From contig JAJDDG010000142.1 of NCBI GenBank assembly GCA_029260435.1, positions 1-64,000 on the forward strand: 64,000 bases of DNA, read 5' to 3'. This DNA is from Phycisphaerales bacterium (lineage in GTDB: Bacteria > Planctomycetota > Phycisphaerae > Phycisphaerales > UBA1924). Position numbers and translations under genes: made by a program. Of the stretch, positions 25,622-35,643 are shown in pieces (the stretch's first letter is position 1; each line of letters opens with the position of its first letter). Under the pieces are notes generated by a model. The model was given only the letters and a program-made list of their open reading frames with translations, was not told where the DNA came from and ran no database searches.

Positions 25622-25718
25622 CGGCTCACTCACCGTCAGGCAGGCAGACACACTCGCCCGGGCGTACACATCACCCGACCGATCCCGATTCTACCCCGCT
25701 CCACCCCCCCGTGCGCAA

Positions 25719-27329
25719 CTATCCCAGCAGTGCCGCAAAGGAGCCATCCGAATAACTCGTCCCCGTCCGCCCGGGCTCGCCACCCGCGATCCGCCGCCGC
25801 TCCCAGATCACCTCCAGATCGTGCCACCGCGCCGCCCACTTCACCTGCGCCTCGTTCTCCTGCTCATCAAGGCTGCAAGTGCTGTACAGGATCTTCGAAC
25901 CGCTCCCCACCCCGCCCTTCAGGAGCCGCACCGAGTCTGCGAGGATCTGCCGCTGCATATTCGTCAGCTGCTCCGTCCGCTCCCGCGAGAACCGATAACG
26001 CGCCTCCACCCGCCGCGCCAGCACCCCGGTATTCGAACAAGGCACATCTAAAAATACTAGATCGGCCTTCTCGTTCCACTCCGAGAGCCTGTCGAAAGGC
26101 ACCACCCGGACCCGAGGGTGCCCCCGAAATACCCGCTCCAATTCCTTGTACCGCTCCACATCAATGTCTGTCGCAATGATCTCCGCTTCGCCAAACGCGA
26201 AAGCCATCTGCCGCGTCTTTGTCCCCTTGCCCGCACACACATCCACCACCAACCCAGGTGCCAACTCCCGAACAGACTCCACCGCAAGCGAACTCGCCGG
26301 ATCCTGCACCCACAAATCCCGCCGACGCTTCAACCCCTCGTCCAGCATCTCGTAGTCACCGACAAACACATGATGCCCCGGCAATTCATGCGGGATCAAC
26401 CCCTCGGGCATCTCGCCCTCCACATGCGCCGTATTCAGAATAATCGGCGGCCGCGCGATCCCGTGCGCAGCCATTGTGCGCACCTCATCCGCGCTCATCG
26501 ATCTCGACCACACCTGCAACAGATCCACCGGATGACTCGTCGCGATCGACAGCCGCTCCAACCGATCCTTGGGCAGCGTGTACGCCTCAAGCACCAGCGC
26601 ACCGCCCCGCTCAAGAGGCAACTCATCCCGCTCACCAATCCAGATATCCCGCCGCTGCGCTCGCGGCTCGCCCGCCAGCGGCTCGCCCTCCTCGTCCACC
26701 TCCCACGCAATCATGTCGCACACCCGACGCAGCACCGCATTCACCAACCCGCCCGCGCCCAGCCCCTTCTGCGCCCGCACCCAACCAACACTCTCGCCCA
26801 CCGCCGCCCGGATCGGCACCTTCTCCATAAACAAAATCTGCGCCGCGCCGCAAAGCAACCCCGAAGCAACCGCAGGCTCAAGCTCGAAAAATTCTTTCCT
26901 CTCGAGCCGCATCGAAATCAGCCCTCGCAGTGTCAGCCACCGCGTGATGATCTGGTCGTACAACGCAACCGCGAACCCCGCGTCCCGCGGCTCAAGCCAC
27001 GACACATCAAGCCCGTCAAGCCGCAGGTCGGGCCACCGCCTCGCCTGTCGCGCAACCGCCCGCATCACCGCATCCCGCGCCGGGTCCGTCCCCGCCCCAT
27101 CCGCGCGATCCCGCGGCCGTGAATCGGGCCGCCCGCCACCACGACTGTCGCGCCGATCTCCGCCACGACCGCCCTGATAACCGCCCGATGCCCGCGCCCC
27201 ATCCCCGGAAGGCCCAGCAGAACGATGGCGCGGAGGTGGACCGGAAGGAGGCCCCGATGATGACGAGGGGGGTATTGGTGGCCGTGGCGGTGGGGGCGGT
27301 GGGGAAGGTGGGGGGGGTGGGGGGGGCAT
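25719..27329 (-). CDS. rsmB: 16S rRNA m5C967 methyltransferase with proline-rich leader
   Basis: RsmB (Sun/Fmu) methylates C967 of 16S rRNA. From about residue 83 the protein has the NusB-like RNA-binding domain. From about 320 it has the methyltransferase: VDVCAGKGTKTRQMA binds S-adenosylmethionine, DVPCSNTGVL and YSTCSLDEQENE hold the two cysteines of the m5C family. The first 80 residues are a run of prolines followed by a glycine/arginine-rich stretch, unusual for RsmB and encoded by a G-tract on the opposite strand. The true start could be internal, for example near Met89, so the leader is uncertain. Confidence 0.88.
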   Translation of the reverse strand: MPPPPPPPSPPPPPPRPPIPPSSSSGPPSGPPPRHRSAGPSGDGARASGGYQGGRGGDRRDSRGGGRPDSRPRDRADGAGTDPARDAVMRAVARQARRWPDLRLDGLDVSWLEPRDAGFAVALYDQIITRWLTLRGLISMRLERKEFFELEPAVASGLLCGAAQILFMEKVPIRAAVGESVGWVRAQKGLGAGGLVNAVLRRVCDMIAWEVDEEGEPLAGEPRAQRRDIWIGERDELPLERGGALVLEAYTLPKDRLERLSIATSHPVDLLQVWSRSMSADEVRTMAAHGIARPPIILNTAHVEGEMPEGLIPHELPGHHVFVGDYEMLDEGLKRRRDLWVQDPASSLAVESVRELAPGLVVDVCAGKGTKTRQMAFAFGEAEIIATDIDVERYKELERVFRGHPRVRVVPFDRLSEWNEKADLVFLDVPCSNTGVLARRVEARYRFSRERTEQLTNMQRQILADSVRLLKGGVGSGSKILYSTCSLDEQENEAQVKWAARWHDLEVIWERRRIAGGEPGRTGTSYSDGSFAALLG

Positions 27330-27345
27330 CGGGGGGAGTGTATGA
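27266..27345. repeat. G-rich low-complexity tract
   Basis: The plus strand here is almost only G with scattered T, A and C, including runs of seven or eight G. It could form G-quadruplexes. It encodes the polyproline start of the rsmB frame on the minus strand and lies just downstream of the permease gene start region of that strand. It may also be a spot where the assembly is less reliable. Confidence 0.6.
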
Positions 27346-27364
27346 ATCTCTCGATCACCCTGCT

Positions 27365-28666
27365 CTAATCATGCCGCAAAGCAACAACCGGATCTTTTCG
27401 GGCCGCAACCCGCGCCGGATAGATACCGAAAACCAGCCCCGTCAGTGTCGCCACCGTAAACGACAGCAGGATCGACCAGAGCGTGATCTGCGTGGACAGA
27501 TTCTCGCCGTAGTCCAGCACCGCAGCACCCCACCCAAGCCCGAGGCTGACCACAATCCCGAACACCACACCCACAATCCCCCCGATCGCGCTGAGCACGC
27601 TCGTCTCCACCAGGAACTGATTCGTGATCGCTTTCTTCGTCGCCCCCAGCGCCCGCCGGACTCCGATCTCCCGAGTCCGCTCGGTCACAGAGGCAAGCAT
27701 GATGTTCATGATCCCGATCCCGCCGACCAGCAGCGAAATCCCCGCGACAAAGCCCAGCACGATCTGCCATGTGAGCGCCACGCGCTTCGCTTCTTCAAGC
27801 AGTTCAAAGGGCACGATGATCTCAATATCTTCCATCTTCTTGTGCTGATCCTGGATCACCCGCCGCATCACCGCAGCATCAGAAAGCACCTCATCCCGCG
27901 ACGCAGACCGGTAGTACACCTCGTGAACCTGCACCTCCTCGGCGCTGAAGCTCCCGCTACCCTGCCGCATCACCACATCACCGAACCGCGCCCGCGCTGT
28001 GGACATCGGGATATGCACATCCTGATTCAGATCCCGACCGATCAGCGCCGCCCCCGCCCCGCCAGCAAGCCCCACCTGTTGCAGGATGCCCACAACCTCG
28101 AACGACTGCTGATCAATCTGGATCGTCTGCCCAAGCGCATCCTCCGCCGGGTAGAGCGTCCGCGCGATCTCGTACCCGATCACCGCCACCGCCGCCCGCT
28201 GTTCCATATCCCCCGCCGTCAGGTACCGCCCCCGCGCAACACGCAGCTTTGCCACTTCGAGCAACTCGGGCACCGTCCCAAACGCCTGGCTCGTCTTCTT
28301 GTTCACTCCCTTCAGAACCTGCATCCCAACAGCCTTCACCGGCACGATCACATCCGCGTGCGGAAAAAAGCGATGAATCCGCGCAAGATCAACCCGTGTC
28401 AATCCGTATTTCGTCTGCCATCCCTGCTGCTGACCCTGCTGAGCCTGCACACTCTCGGGAGGCTTCACAGAGCGGATAATGATATTCCGTGCCCCAAGCC
28501 GCTCGATCTGCTCCAGCGCAGCCCGCTTGGACCCCTCGCCGATGCTCACCATGATAATCACCGCCGCAACACCAAGAATAATCCCGAGCGCCGTCAAAAA
28601 CGACCGCAGGCGGTGCAGCCACAGATTCTTCAGCCCCAGCTTGATCGTCTCGAGAAGATATGTCAT
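27365..28666 (-). CDS. MacB/FtsX-type ABC transporter permease
   Basis: A 433-residue inner-membrane protein of the MacB permease class. One membrane segment follows the start (LRSFLTALGIILGVAAVIIM), then a long periplasmic domain (about 45-300), then three membrane segments, with ERTREIGVRRALGATK in between, the hallmark of FtsX-like permeases. The end, ARKDPVVALRHD, also fits. The ATPase partner is not adjacent. It may export a macrolide-like compound or lipoprotein, or work in envelope signalling; the substrate cannot be told. Confidence 0.88.
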   Translation of the reverse strand: MTYLLETIKLGLKNLWLHRLRSFLTALGIILGVAAVIIMVSIGEGSKRAALEQIERLGARNIIIRSVKPPESVQAQQGQQQGWQTKYGLTRVDLARIHRFFPHADVIVPVKAVGMQVLKGVNKKTSQAFGTVPELLEVAKLRVARGRYLTAGDMEQRAAVAVIGYEIARTLYPAEDALGQTIQIDQQSFEVVGILQQVGLAGGAGAALIGRDLNQDVHIPMSTARARFGDVVMRQGSGSFSAEEVQVHEVYYRSASRDEVLSDAAVMRRVIQDQHKKMEDIEIIVPFELLEEAKRVALTWQIVLGFVAGISLLVGGIGIMNIMLASVTERTREIGVRRALGATKKAITNQFLVETSVLSAIGGIVGVVFGIVVSLGLGWGAAVLDYGENLSTQITLWSILLSFTVATLTGLVFGIYPARVAARKDPVVALRHD

Positions 28667-28746
28667 CCGATATCCCTGATCCTTCCAGACCCACCCCGCT
28701 CAAAGCCGATCCAGTACCACAGTTCCTACCCACGGAGGACCAACAG

Positions 28747-29040
28747 GTGGCAAGCATCCAGATCGGAACCGAAACCGAACGCCCCGGCGCTTGGCTGTTC
28801 GATGTCGCGCTCACCCCGGAGGGTGAACCCACGCGCCAAATCACCGCCCGCCTCGCGTGGCCCGACTACGACCACTGGACCTCCGGCTCCGTCTCCCCCG
28901 CCAGACTCATCGAACACATCACCCGATTCCTTGTCGAGCACACCCCGCCCGACGAAATCCCCGATGCGTTCGACGCCGCAGCCGTCCGCCGCAAGCATCC
29001 AGCCCTCACCGAGTACCTGAGCAACCACCTTGATGACTGA
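28747..29040 (+). CDS. Small protein of unknown function
   Basis: A GTG at 28,747 with GGAGGA at 28,734-28,739 gives a 97-residue acidic protein beginning with ASIQIGTETERP after the start. The frame is also open back to an ATG at 28,660, but that would overlap the divergent permease start and lacks a binding site. It looks soluble: mixed strands then a helix (SPARLIEHITRFLVEHT). Its end is four bases from the convergent PpiD-like gene. I do not recognise a family. Confidence 0.6.
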   Translation: MASIQIGTETERPGAWLFDVALTPEGEPTRQITARLAWPDYDHWTSGSVSPARLIEHITRFLVEHTPPDEIPDAFDAAAVRRKHPALTEYLSNHLDD

Positions 29041-29043
29041 CCC

Positions 29044-31050
29044 TCACCCCGCCGAGTCGTCTTCCGCAGCCGCAACCTCTTCGTCAACCGCACCCTCTTC
29101 CGCCGATTCGCTCTCGTCATCGTCCCCGCCGATGACAACGTAATCCAGCCGTTCCTGCAGCCGCTCAAACGTAAACGGCGAATCCTGGCGCTCCCGCACA
29201 AACAGATTTCCCGCGATCTGCTGCACCGTGTTCCCACTCTCTCGATACTGCTCAAGCGTCATCGGACGCCGCGTGCGGATCTGCGCAACCACCAGCCCAC
29301 GCGCCTCGTTCATCACCAGCCCGATCGTCCGCTCCGCCGGGTGGTACAAAATCTCCGGACGCGCTTTCGTGTCCCATCTCTCGATAACACGGTGGATCGC
29401 ATCCCTGAAATCCTCGGTATTGAGACGTGCCTCAAGCTGCCGCGCACCGAACTGAGAACGCACTACCTGATCCCGTGTCACCTCAACACCAACCCACTCC
29501 ACACCTTTCGTGATCGGCTGCAACAACTGCTGAGTATGCTCAACACCCATCACCTCAACGATCTCCGCCTGGTGCTCGTCGTAATACGCCATCGACCGCA
29601 CAAGCCTGATGTCCTCAAGCACACGCTCGCGCACCTCCAGCATCGATCCGGGAGGGCTCTCCTTGCGCGTCTCAAGAATCCGCACATACACCCGATTGCC
29701 GTTCGGCCCACCCAGATACCCCGGGCCGTACAGCAGCCCCTCCTGGATACCAAGCCGCTCGTCCCCGCCCAACTCCCGCGCGTTCATCAGGATGCTGATA
29801 AACGGCTGCTCATTCGTCCCGCCCAGCAGATACTGGGCCGAGCCCACGCCGCCAAGCTGCTGCAGCTCCGGATAAGAACGGAACACCCCGTCACTCTGTG
29901 TCACCTCGGGCATCGCGCCGCCAACCCCGAACCGGCTCGCCAATTCGGTGTCCACAACCGTCGCGATGTCAAACAAATCCGCTCGCCGCTCCGCCCAGTC
30001 CTCGCCCAACACCTTAAATATCCCGTCGCTCGCCAGACCCCGCCGTGCATCCTGCACCTCGCGACGGACCACCTGATCCACCGCGTCCATCGCTTCCTGC
30101 GCCTTCTGCCGCCGCAGCGCAACCTCCACCCGCTCCCGCGCCGCCGCGAAGTCCGCCGGATACAAATCCGGATTCTCCGCTCGCGCCTGACGCCAATACT
30201 TGTTCACCTCGATCGGATCGAGCGTAAGCCCGGCCTCAACAGCACTCCGCGAGACAGTCATCCATTCCAACCGCAGCGCCATAGGACGCATGTACCCGAT
30301 CCCCAGCAGATCTTCCGCCGCCCGAGTCTCCTTGTACGCCTCGAAGTGCTCGACCATCTCCTCCTCGGTCGGCTTCGTGATGAACTCCTCCGCCGACTCC
30401 ACCCCGAAGATCCCCGCCTGCACGATCACCACATCGTGCACGCGCGACGCCAGATCAATCGCCTCCGGCTTCGAAACCATCCCCGAGATGTCGTACCGCT
30501 CAAGCAGCCGCTTGATCCCCGCTGCCTTCGCCATCGCGTTGCCAATGCTCTGCTCTGTCTGCCCGGAAGCCCGCAGGCTCGCACGCCGATTCGCAACGCG
30601 ATCCCCGGCGAGCCCGAGTTCGTTACTCAACAGCTGCGGCATCAGAGTCTGGTCGTTGACGTACCCCGGATACTTCCGTTGCACCTCCCACAGCGCTTCA
30701 TACTGCTTGCCCCACTCCTCGACCACCGTCGAATCCGACGGCCCGCCAACCAGACCCGCACGCTCCGCTTCCTTGGTGAGCAGATACCAGTGATGGTCAT
30801 CCCCAGGCAGCACCTGCAGCTGTTCGTCGAACAGCGCCGGCACGATCGCCTTCACAATCCCTCGCTCACGGTTCGATGCATAGAGCATCCCCCCGGTCAC
30901 CTTCTTCCCGCCGTACCGCGCAACCGTCTGCGTTGTCGGGTCGAACTGCCCGAACTGCGACGCCGCCTGCGGCAGCAGGAACACGACCATCAGCAGCGAG
31001 CCGCCGACGACCATAATGATTGCCTTGTACTTCCTCAGAAACTTGAGCAT
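29044..31050 (-). CDS. PpiD/SurA-like membrane-anchored chaperone
   Basis: Starting at the ATG at 31,050 the protein has 668 residues. It begins MLKFLRKYKAIIMVVGG, one membrane anchor near 10-30, then a large extracytoplasmic domain. The order is like PpiD: a SurA-N-like helical region (about 45-240) and a C-terminal half with weak similarity to a parvulin. I see no clear parvulin active-site motif, so isomerase activity is doubtful. It ends in an acidic tail (DDDESESAEEGAVDEEVAAAEDD). An upstream in-frame start at 31,122 exists but lacks a signal-like beginning. It probably helps fold exported proteins. Confidence 0.65.
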   Translation of the reverse strand: MLKFLRKYKAIIMVVGGSLLMVVFLLPQAASQFGQFDPTTQTVARYGGKKVTGGMLYASNRERGIVKAIVPALFDEQLQVLPGDDHHWYLLTKEAERAGLVGGPSDSTVVEEWGKQYEALWEVQRKYPGYVNDQTLMPQLLSNELGLAGDRVANRRASLRASGQTEQSIGNAMAKAAGIKRLLERYDISGMVSKPEAIDLASRVHDVVIVQAGIFGVESAEEFITKPTEEEMVEHFEAYKETRAAEDLLGIGYMRPMALRLEWMTVSRSAVEAGLTLDPIEVNKYWRQARAENPDLYPADFAAARERVEVALRRQKAQEAMDAVDQVVRREVQDARRGLASDGIFKVLGEDWAERRADLFDIATVVDTELASRFGVGGAMPEVTQSDGVFRSYPELQQLGGVGSAQYLLGGTNEQPFISILMNARELGGDERLGIQEGLLYGPGYLGGPNGNRVYVRILETRKESPPGSMLEVRERVLEDIRLVRSMAYYDEHQAEIVEVMGVEHTQQLLQPITKGVEWVGVEVTRDQVVRSQFGARQLEARLNTEDFRDAIHRVIERWDTKARPEILYHPAERTIGLVMNEARGLVVAQIRTRRPMTLEQYRESGNTVQQIAGNLFVRERQDSPFTFERLQERLDYVVIGGDDDESESAEEGAVDEEVAAAEDDSAG

Positions 31051-31157
31051 GTCAGTCCCGTCCTTGTACAAACCGCTCGGCGCAGAATGCCCCGACCACC
31101 CACAAGCAAACAGGCCCGACACGCAGCGCCTCGCGCACGTGCCAGAACCCCGCTAAT

Positions 31158-31757
31158 TCAACGATAGAATTCGACGATCAGGTTCGTGTTCACGTCAAAC
31201 GGAACCTCTTCCGCAACCGGAATCGAAACAACCCGGACGCTCAGCTCAGCAGGAGTGAAATCGAGCCACTCGGGCACGATGTGCCCAACGATCGATTCCA
31301 TGTTGTCGCGGATCACCTTGTGGATCTTGTCCTTGAACGACACCACATCACCGACCTTCACACTGAAGCTCGGGCGGTCCACCTTCTTTCCGTTCACCTT
31401 CACGTGACCGTGCACAACCATCTGCCGCGACGCCCACACCGTCCGAACCACGCCCGAGCGACGCAGCACATTGTCCAGTCGCTGCTCAAGCAACTGCAGC
31501 AGCACCTGACCGGTGTTGCCCTTGCGCCGCTTCGCCTCGTCGATGTACCGCCGGAACTGCTTCTCCATCACGTTGTAATGGAAACGCAGCTTCTGCTTCT
31601 CGTTCAGGCGGATGCCGTAATCACGTAGACGCCGTCCCCGGTATCCATGAATACCCGGCGGGTTCAACTGACGCTTGGCGGTGTGCTTGGGGATGTCCGC
31701 GATCGGTGCGCCGACGCGCCGCGAAAGCTTGACCTTCGGTCCGAGGTAACGAGCCAT
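31158..31757 (-). CDS. rpsD: 30S ribosomal protein S4
   Basis: S4 nucleates assembly of the 30S body. The 199 residues start MARYLGPKVKLSRR and contain the S4 RNA-binding domain RLDNVLRRSGVVRTVWASRQ with GHVKVNGKKVDRPS. The zinc-binding cysteines of some S4 proteins are absent, so this is the cysteine-free type. It stands alone, 107 bases upstream of the PpiD-like gene on the same strand, and diverges from purF. It is not in the usual alpha operon with rpoA. Confidence 0.97.
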   Translation of the reverse strand: MARYLGPKVKLSRRVGAPIADIPKHTAKRQLNPPGIHGYRGRRLRDYGIRLNEKQKLRFHYNVMEKQFRRYIDEAKRRKGNTGQVLLQLLEQRLDNVLRRSGVVRTVWASRQMVVHGHVKVNGKKVDRPSFSVKVGDVVSFKDKIHKVIRDNMESIVGHIVPEWLDFTPAELSVRVVSIPVAEEVPFDVNTNLIVEFYR

Positions 31758-32030
31758 GTCCTAATTTCTCCGTCTGCCTCCCCATCGCTATCAGTGGGGG
31801 GGGGTGCTGTGTGAAAAGCGACCCAATGCGGAGTCAGAATCGGGGGCCGCGGCTGCGGTCGCTCCAGACTCCCCACGCCCGCACTGCGGGCAGGGTCCGG
31901 TCCAAATGTGAGCCGAATATTCAACCAGATCCCTCCCCTCCCGTCAAACATCCCCGACCAGATCCCCCAGATCCAAATCCATCGGGCCCAACATCACTAT
32001 CCTGCCATCTCACCACCGAGTGCCAATGAG

Positions 32031-33518
32031 ATGACGCACCCCGCAGATCTCACAATCGAGCGAGCCGCCCGCGAGAAATGCGGCGTATTCGCCGCGTGGG
32101 GTGCCCCGGAGCCCGCCCGCCTCGCCTACTTCGCCCTCACCGCCCTCCAGCACCGCGGGCAGGAATCCGCTGGCATCGCCACAACGGACGGCGCATCCAT
32201 CGAACTCCATGTCGATATGGGCCTCGTCGCCAACGTCTTCGCCCCACAGGATCTCGCCAAACTCGACACCCACGCGTGTAACCGCTGTCCTTCACCATCT
32301 AAGGGGTGGGGCGGGGCGATCGCGCACAACCGCTATTCCACTACCGGAGACTCCGCCAAACGCAACGCCCAGCCATTCGTCTCCCATCTCAAGGGCGGGC
32401 AGGTCGCCGTCGCCCACAACGGCAACATCGCCAACGCCTCCGCCCTCCGCGCCGTGCTCGAAAACGACGGGCACGCCTTCCATACAACTTCCGATACCGA
32501 GATCGTCCTCCAGATGATCGCCGCCGCCCCCCAGTCCGGCACCGAGAGCGACCCCCTCGCCCACGCCCTCGCCCTCCTCAAGGGGGCCTTCTCAATGGCA
32601 TTCCTTTCAAAGGACAAGGTCGAGTGCGCCCGCGACCCCTGGGGATGGCGCCCCCTCGCGTTGGGCGAACTGCCCGACGGCTCGCCCGTCGTCGCCTCCG
32701 AAACCGTCGCGTTGGATGTCATCGGCGCAACGTTCATCCGCGAAATCGAGCCGGGTGAGATCGTCACCCTCTCAGACGAGGGCGTCTCCTCCCGTTTCTT
32801 CGCCGACCCTGCACCCCGCCGAGCCCACTGCATCTTCGAGCACGTCTATTTCGCCTCCCCCGCGTCAACCATCTACGGGCAGAACGTCCAGATCGTCCGC
32901 GAAAAACTCGGCGAAATCCTCTGCGCCGAAGCCCCGGCAGACGCCGATATCGTCGTCCCCATGCCCGACTCCGGGCGCTCCGCCGCATCCGGCTACGCCC
33001 GCGCCTCCGCAATCCCATACCGCGAAGCCATCATCCCCAACCGCTACGTCGGACGCACATTCATCAAACCAACCGCCGAGCAGCGCACCGCCGCCGTCCG
33101 CATGAAGCTCAACATCATCGCCGACATCGTCCGCGGCCAGCGCGTTATTGTCGTAGACGACTCCATCGTCCGAGGCACGACTACCCGAACCAAGATGGAC
33201 CAGCTCCGCGCCGCAGGTGCCAAAGAGATCCACCTCCGCATCGCCTCACCACCCATCCGCCACGCCTGCTTTTTCGGCGTCGATTTCCCAGACCCATCCC
33301 ATCTCATCGCCAATAGGCGCGAGATCGACCAGGTCCGCGAGATGCTCGCCGTGGATTCGCTGCACTACATCTCCCTCGACGGCTTGCTCGACGCTTGCGC
33401 CTCCGATCACACCCCCCGCGAGCATTTCTGTACCGCCTGCTACTCGGGCGACTACCGCATCGATATCGATCCAGCCACAAACAAAGAAGTCTTCCAGAGC
33501 TACCACCACCAGAGCTAG
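32031..33518 (+). CDS. purF: Amidophosphoribosyltransferase
   Basis: Catalyses the first step of purine synthesis, moving ammonia from glutamine to PRPP. From the ATG at 32,031 the protein has 495 residues. The catalytic nucleophile is Cys17 (EKCGVFAAWG), so a 16-residue propeptide would be cleaved as in Bacillus PurF. The glutaminase signature LQHRGQESAGIAT follows, and the PRPP loop VIVVDDSIVRGTTTR lies in the C-terminal half. The cysteine-rich end (FCTACYSGDY) is typical of the iron-sulfur type. In-frame sequence upstream to 31,908 has no family features. Confidence 0.95.
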   Translation: MTHPADLTIERAAREKCGVFAAWGAPEPARLAYFALTALQHRGQESAGIATTDGASIELHVDMGLVANVFAPQDLAKLDTHACNRCPSPSKGWGGAIAHNRYSTTGDSAKRNAQPFVSHLKGGQVAVAHNGNIANASALRAVLENDGHAFHTTSDTEIVLQMIAAAPQSGTESDPLAHALALLKGAFSMAFLSKDKVECARDPWGWRPLALGELPDGSPVVASETVALDVIGATFIREIEPGEIVTLSDEGVSSRFFADPAPRRAHCIFEHVYFASPASTIYGQNVQIVREKLGEILCAEAPADADIVVPMPDSGRSAASGYARASAIPYREAIIPNRYVGRTFIKPTAEQRTAAVRMKLNIIADIVRGQRVIVVDDSIVRGTTTRTKMDQLRAAGAKEIHLRIASPPIRHACFFGVDFPDPSHLIANRREIDQVREMLAVDSLHYISLDGLLDACASDHTPREHFCTACYSGDYRIDIDPATNKEVFQSYHHQS

Positions 33519-34495
33519 CGCATCAGGCTCGCCCGCGTCACCAGCATTACCTTCGCCGCCTTCCCAAGCCTCGGACGCCGCCACAGCGTCGCGCACCCGA
33601 TCCGCTCCACCCGTCCCAGCACACCCGTCCCACCCGCGCCGAACAACCACACCACCCGCCGCAAACGCTCCGCGGGCGTCCCCCGCATCGCCTCGGGCAA
33701 GCCGCGTCCCTTTTCAAACAGCGCCCATGTCTTCTCGACCAGCCCCCGCACCGCGCGGATATACGCCACCCGCACCTCCGGATCATCACCCCGATCCATC
33801 CATACCCGCAGCATTTCTCCATCGATCCCCGCCTCTTCGCTGGGCACATACACCCGATCCCGCTCCACAAGATCCCTGCGCACATCCTGCCAAAAATTCG
33901 TTAGCTGCAGCGCCGTGCATGTCGCGTCGCTCATCGCAACCAGTGCCGCCCATTTCTCATCGCGCACATCAATCCCTCCCAATCCCAGCACCAACCGCCC
34001 CACCGGGTCCGCGCTCTTCGTGCAGTAATCGAGCACCTGCCCCCACGTCTCATACCGCGTCAACCGCTGATCCTGCTCGAACGCATCAATCAAATCATGA
34101 AACGCCCGCTCGTCCACTGGGTGCCGCCGCACCGTCTCCGCCAGCGCCCGCATCACCGGGTGCCCCGGCTCATCCCCCTCGCCGCGTGCAAACGCGATGC
34201 ACTCTTCGAGTTCCCCCCGCCACCAACCCAGCAATTCCAGCGATCTCGCCCGCTCCGCTTCGCCCCCCCCGATCTCGTCCCCCAGATCGTCCGACCACCT
34301 GCAGAACGCGTACACGCTCGCGAAATCCTCTCGCAGCTCAACCGGGACAAGCCAGCTCAGCACGCTGAAATTCTCGTAATGCCCAAGCGTCAGCCGGCGC
34401 ACATACGCCCGTGATTCCTCCAGGCTCGCGCGCTCGCCACCCCCCGGTCCATACCGCTCAAGAACCGCCATCGGATCATCATCATGCTGCGCCAT
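33515..34495 (-). CDS. hpnC: Squalene/phytoene synthase family, HpnC type
   Basis: The motif GHYENFSVLSWLVP followed by YAFCRWSDDLGDEIG is characteristic of HpnC, which hydrolyses presqualene diphosphate to hydroxysqualene in the HpnCDE route. The second aspartate-rich motif is LQLTNFWQDVRRDLVERDRVYVP. I take the ATG at 34,495 (326 residues); an alternative at 34,528 adds 11. Its stop overlaps the convergent purF end by four bases. HpnE is encoded 4 kb away and HpnH at 50 kb; no HpnD is in the window. CrtB-type phytoene synthase is a less likely reading. Confidence 0.78.
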   Translation of the reverse strand: MAQHDDDPMAVLERYGPGGGERASLEESRAYVRRLTLGHYENFSVLSWLVPVELREDFASVYAFCRWSDDLGDEIGGGEAERARSLELLGWWRGELEECIAFARGEGDEPGHPVMRALAETVRRHPVDERAFHDLIDAFEQDQRLTRYETWGQVLDYCTKSADPVGRLVLGLGGIDVRDEKWAALVAMSDATCTALQLTNFWQDVRRDLVERDRVYVPSEEAGIDGEMLRVWMDRGDDPEVRVAYIRAVRGLVEKTWALFEKGRGLPEAMRGTPAERLRRVVWLFGAGGTGVLGRVERIGCATLWRRPRLGKAAKVMLVTRASLMR

Positions 34496-34590
34496 CTCCG
34501 GAGTCTCCCCGCACACCCCGCCCCACACAACCCCCCCGCAAAAGCCCCCGGCTATACTGAACCGTCAACCCTTATAAGGAACACCGCTCC

Positions 34591-35628
34591 ATGCGCGTCA
34601 TCCTCGTCAACCCCCGCGGCTTCTGTGCCGGCGTCCACATGGCCATCGACGTCGTAGACCAGCTCCTCGACCTCTGCCCGAATGATGAGGTCTACGTCTA
34701 CCACGAGATCGTCCACAACCGCCACATCGTCGACCGCTTCGTCAACCGAGGCGTCACATTCGTCGAAGCACTCGATGATGTCCCAGAAAACTCCGTCGTC
34801 GTATTCTCCGCGCACGGCGTCTCCCCACGCGTCCGCGAGATCGCCAGCGAACGCAACCTCACCGCAATCGACGCCACCTGCCCCCTCGTCACCAAGGTCC
34901 ACATGGAAGCAATCCGCTACGCCTATCAGGGCTACCGGATCCTCCTCATCGGGCACGCATCCCACCAGGAAATCGTCGGCACCCGCGGCGAAGCACCCGA
35001 CGCGATGACCGTCGTCGAATCCCCGGAAGATGTCGCCGACCTCGATTTCACCAAGGACACCAAGCTCGCCTATCTCACACAAACAACCCTCTCCACAGAC
35101 GACGCCGCCGTCATTATCAAAGCCATCAAAGACCGCTTCCCGTGGGTGAAAGAACCGCCCCACGACGACATCTGCTACGCCACCACCAACCGCCAGGGCG
35201 CCGTCCGCATCCTCGCCAAGGACTGCGACCTCTGCCTCGTCGTCGGCTCGCGGAACTCCTCCAACTCCCTCCGCCTCACCGAGATCGCCGAGTACGCCGG
35301 TTGCACCGCCAAACTTATCGACGACGTCTCCGAACTCGACCCCGCATGGCTCGAAGGCAAGCAGCGCGTCCTCGTCACCGCCGGAGCCTCTGCACCCGAA
35401 GACCTCGTCGCGGAACTCGTCAAACGACTCGTCACCCAGCACAACGCCCAGATCGAAGTCTCGGACATCACCGACGAAGACATCGAGTTCGACATCCCCG
35501 CAACTCTCAAACGCATGATGCGCACCCATGGCGTGGACCCCACCGAACGCCGGATCCATATCACAAGACCGGACATCACCGAAGAACTCTACGGCTCCGT
35601 CCCGCTCACGATCTCCGTCGGCGCATAA
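34591..35628 (+). CDS. ispH: 4-hydroxy-3-methylbut-2-enyl diphosphate reductase
   Basis: The last MEP pathway enzyme, an iron-sulfur protein that makes isopentenyl and dimethylallyl diphosphate. The three cluster cysteines are in NPRGFCAGVHMAID, DATCPLVTKVH and VVGSRNSSNSLR/CYATTNRQ context; HEIVHNRHIV and SAHGVSP bind the diphosphate. The length (345) is somewhat above the usual 310-320. It diverges from hpnC across a 95-base gap. A TATAAGGAA stretch precedes the ATG and should hold the ribosome binding site. Confidence 0.94.
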   Translation: MRVILVNPRGFCAGVHMAIDVVDQLLDLCPNDEVYVYHEIVHNRHIVDRFVNRGVTFVEALDDVPENSVVVFSAHGVSPRVREIASERNLTAIDATCPLVTKVHMEAIRYAYQGYRILLIGHASHQEIVGTRGEAPDAMTVVESPEDVADLDFTKDTKLAYLTQTTLSTDDAAVIIKAIKDRFPWVKEPPHDDICYATTNRQGAVRILAKDCDLCLVVGSRNSSNSLRLTEIAEYAGCTAKLIDDVSELDPAWLEGKQRVLVTAGASAPEDLVAELVKRLVTQHNAQIEVSDITDEDIEFDIPATLKRMMRTHGVDPTERRIHITRPDITEELYGSVPLTISVGA

Positions 35629-35643
35629 CGCCATGAGCGCGCC

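Noticed and set aside
27119-29020. A 633-codon plus-strand frame across rsmB and the permease gene
   Set aside because: It crosses two recognised minus-strand genes and has no domain; the composition is that of an antisense frame in GC-rich DNA.
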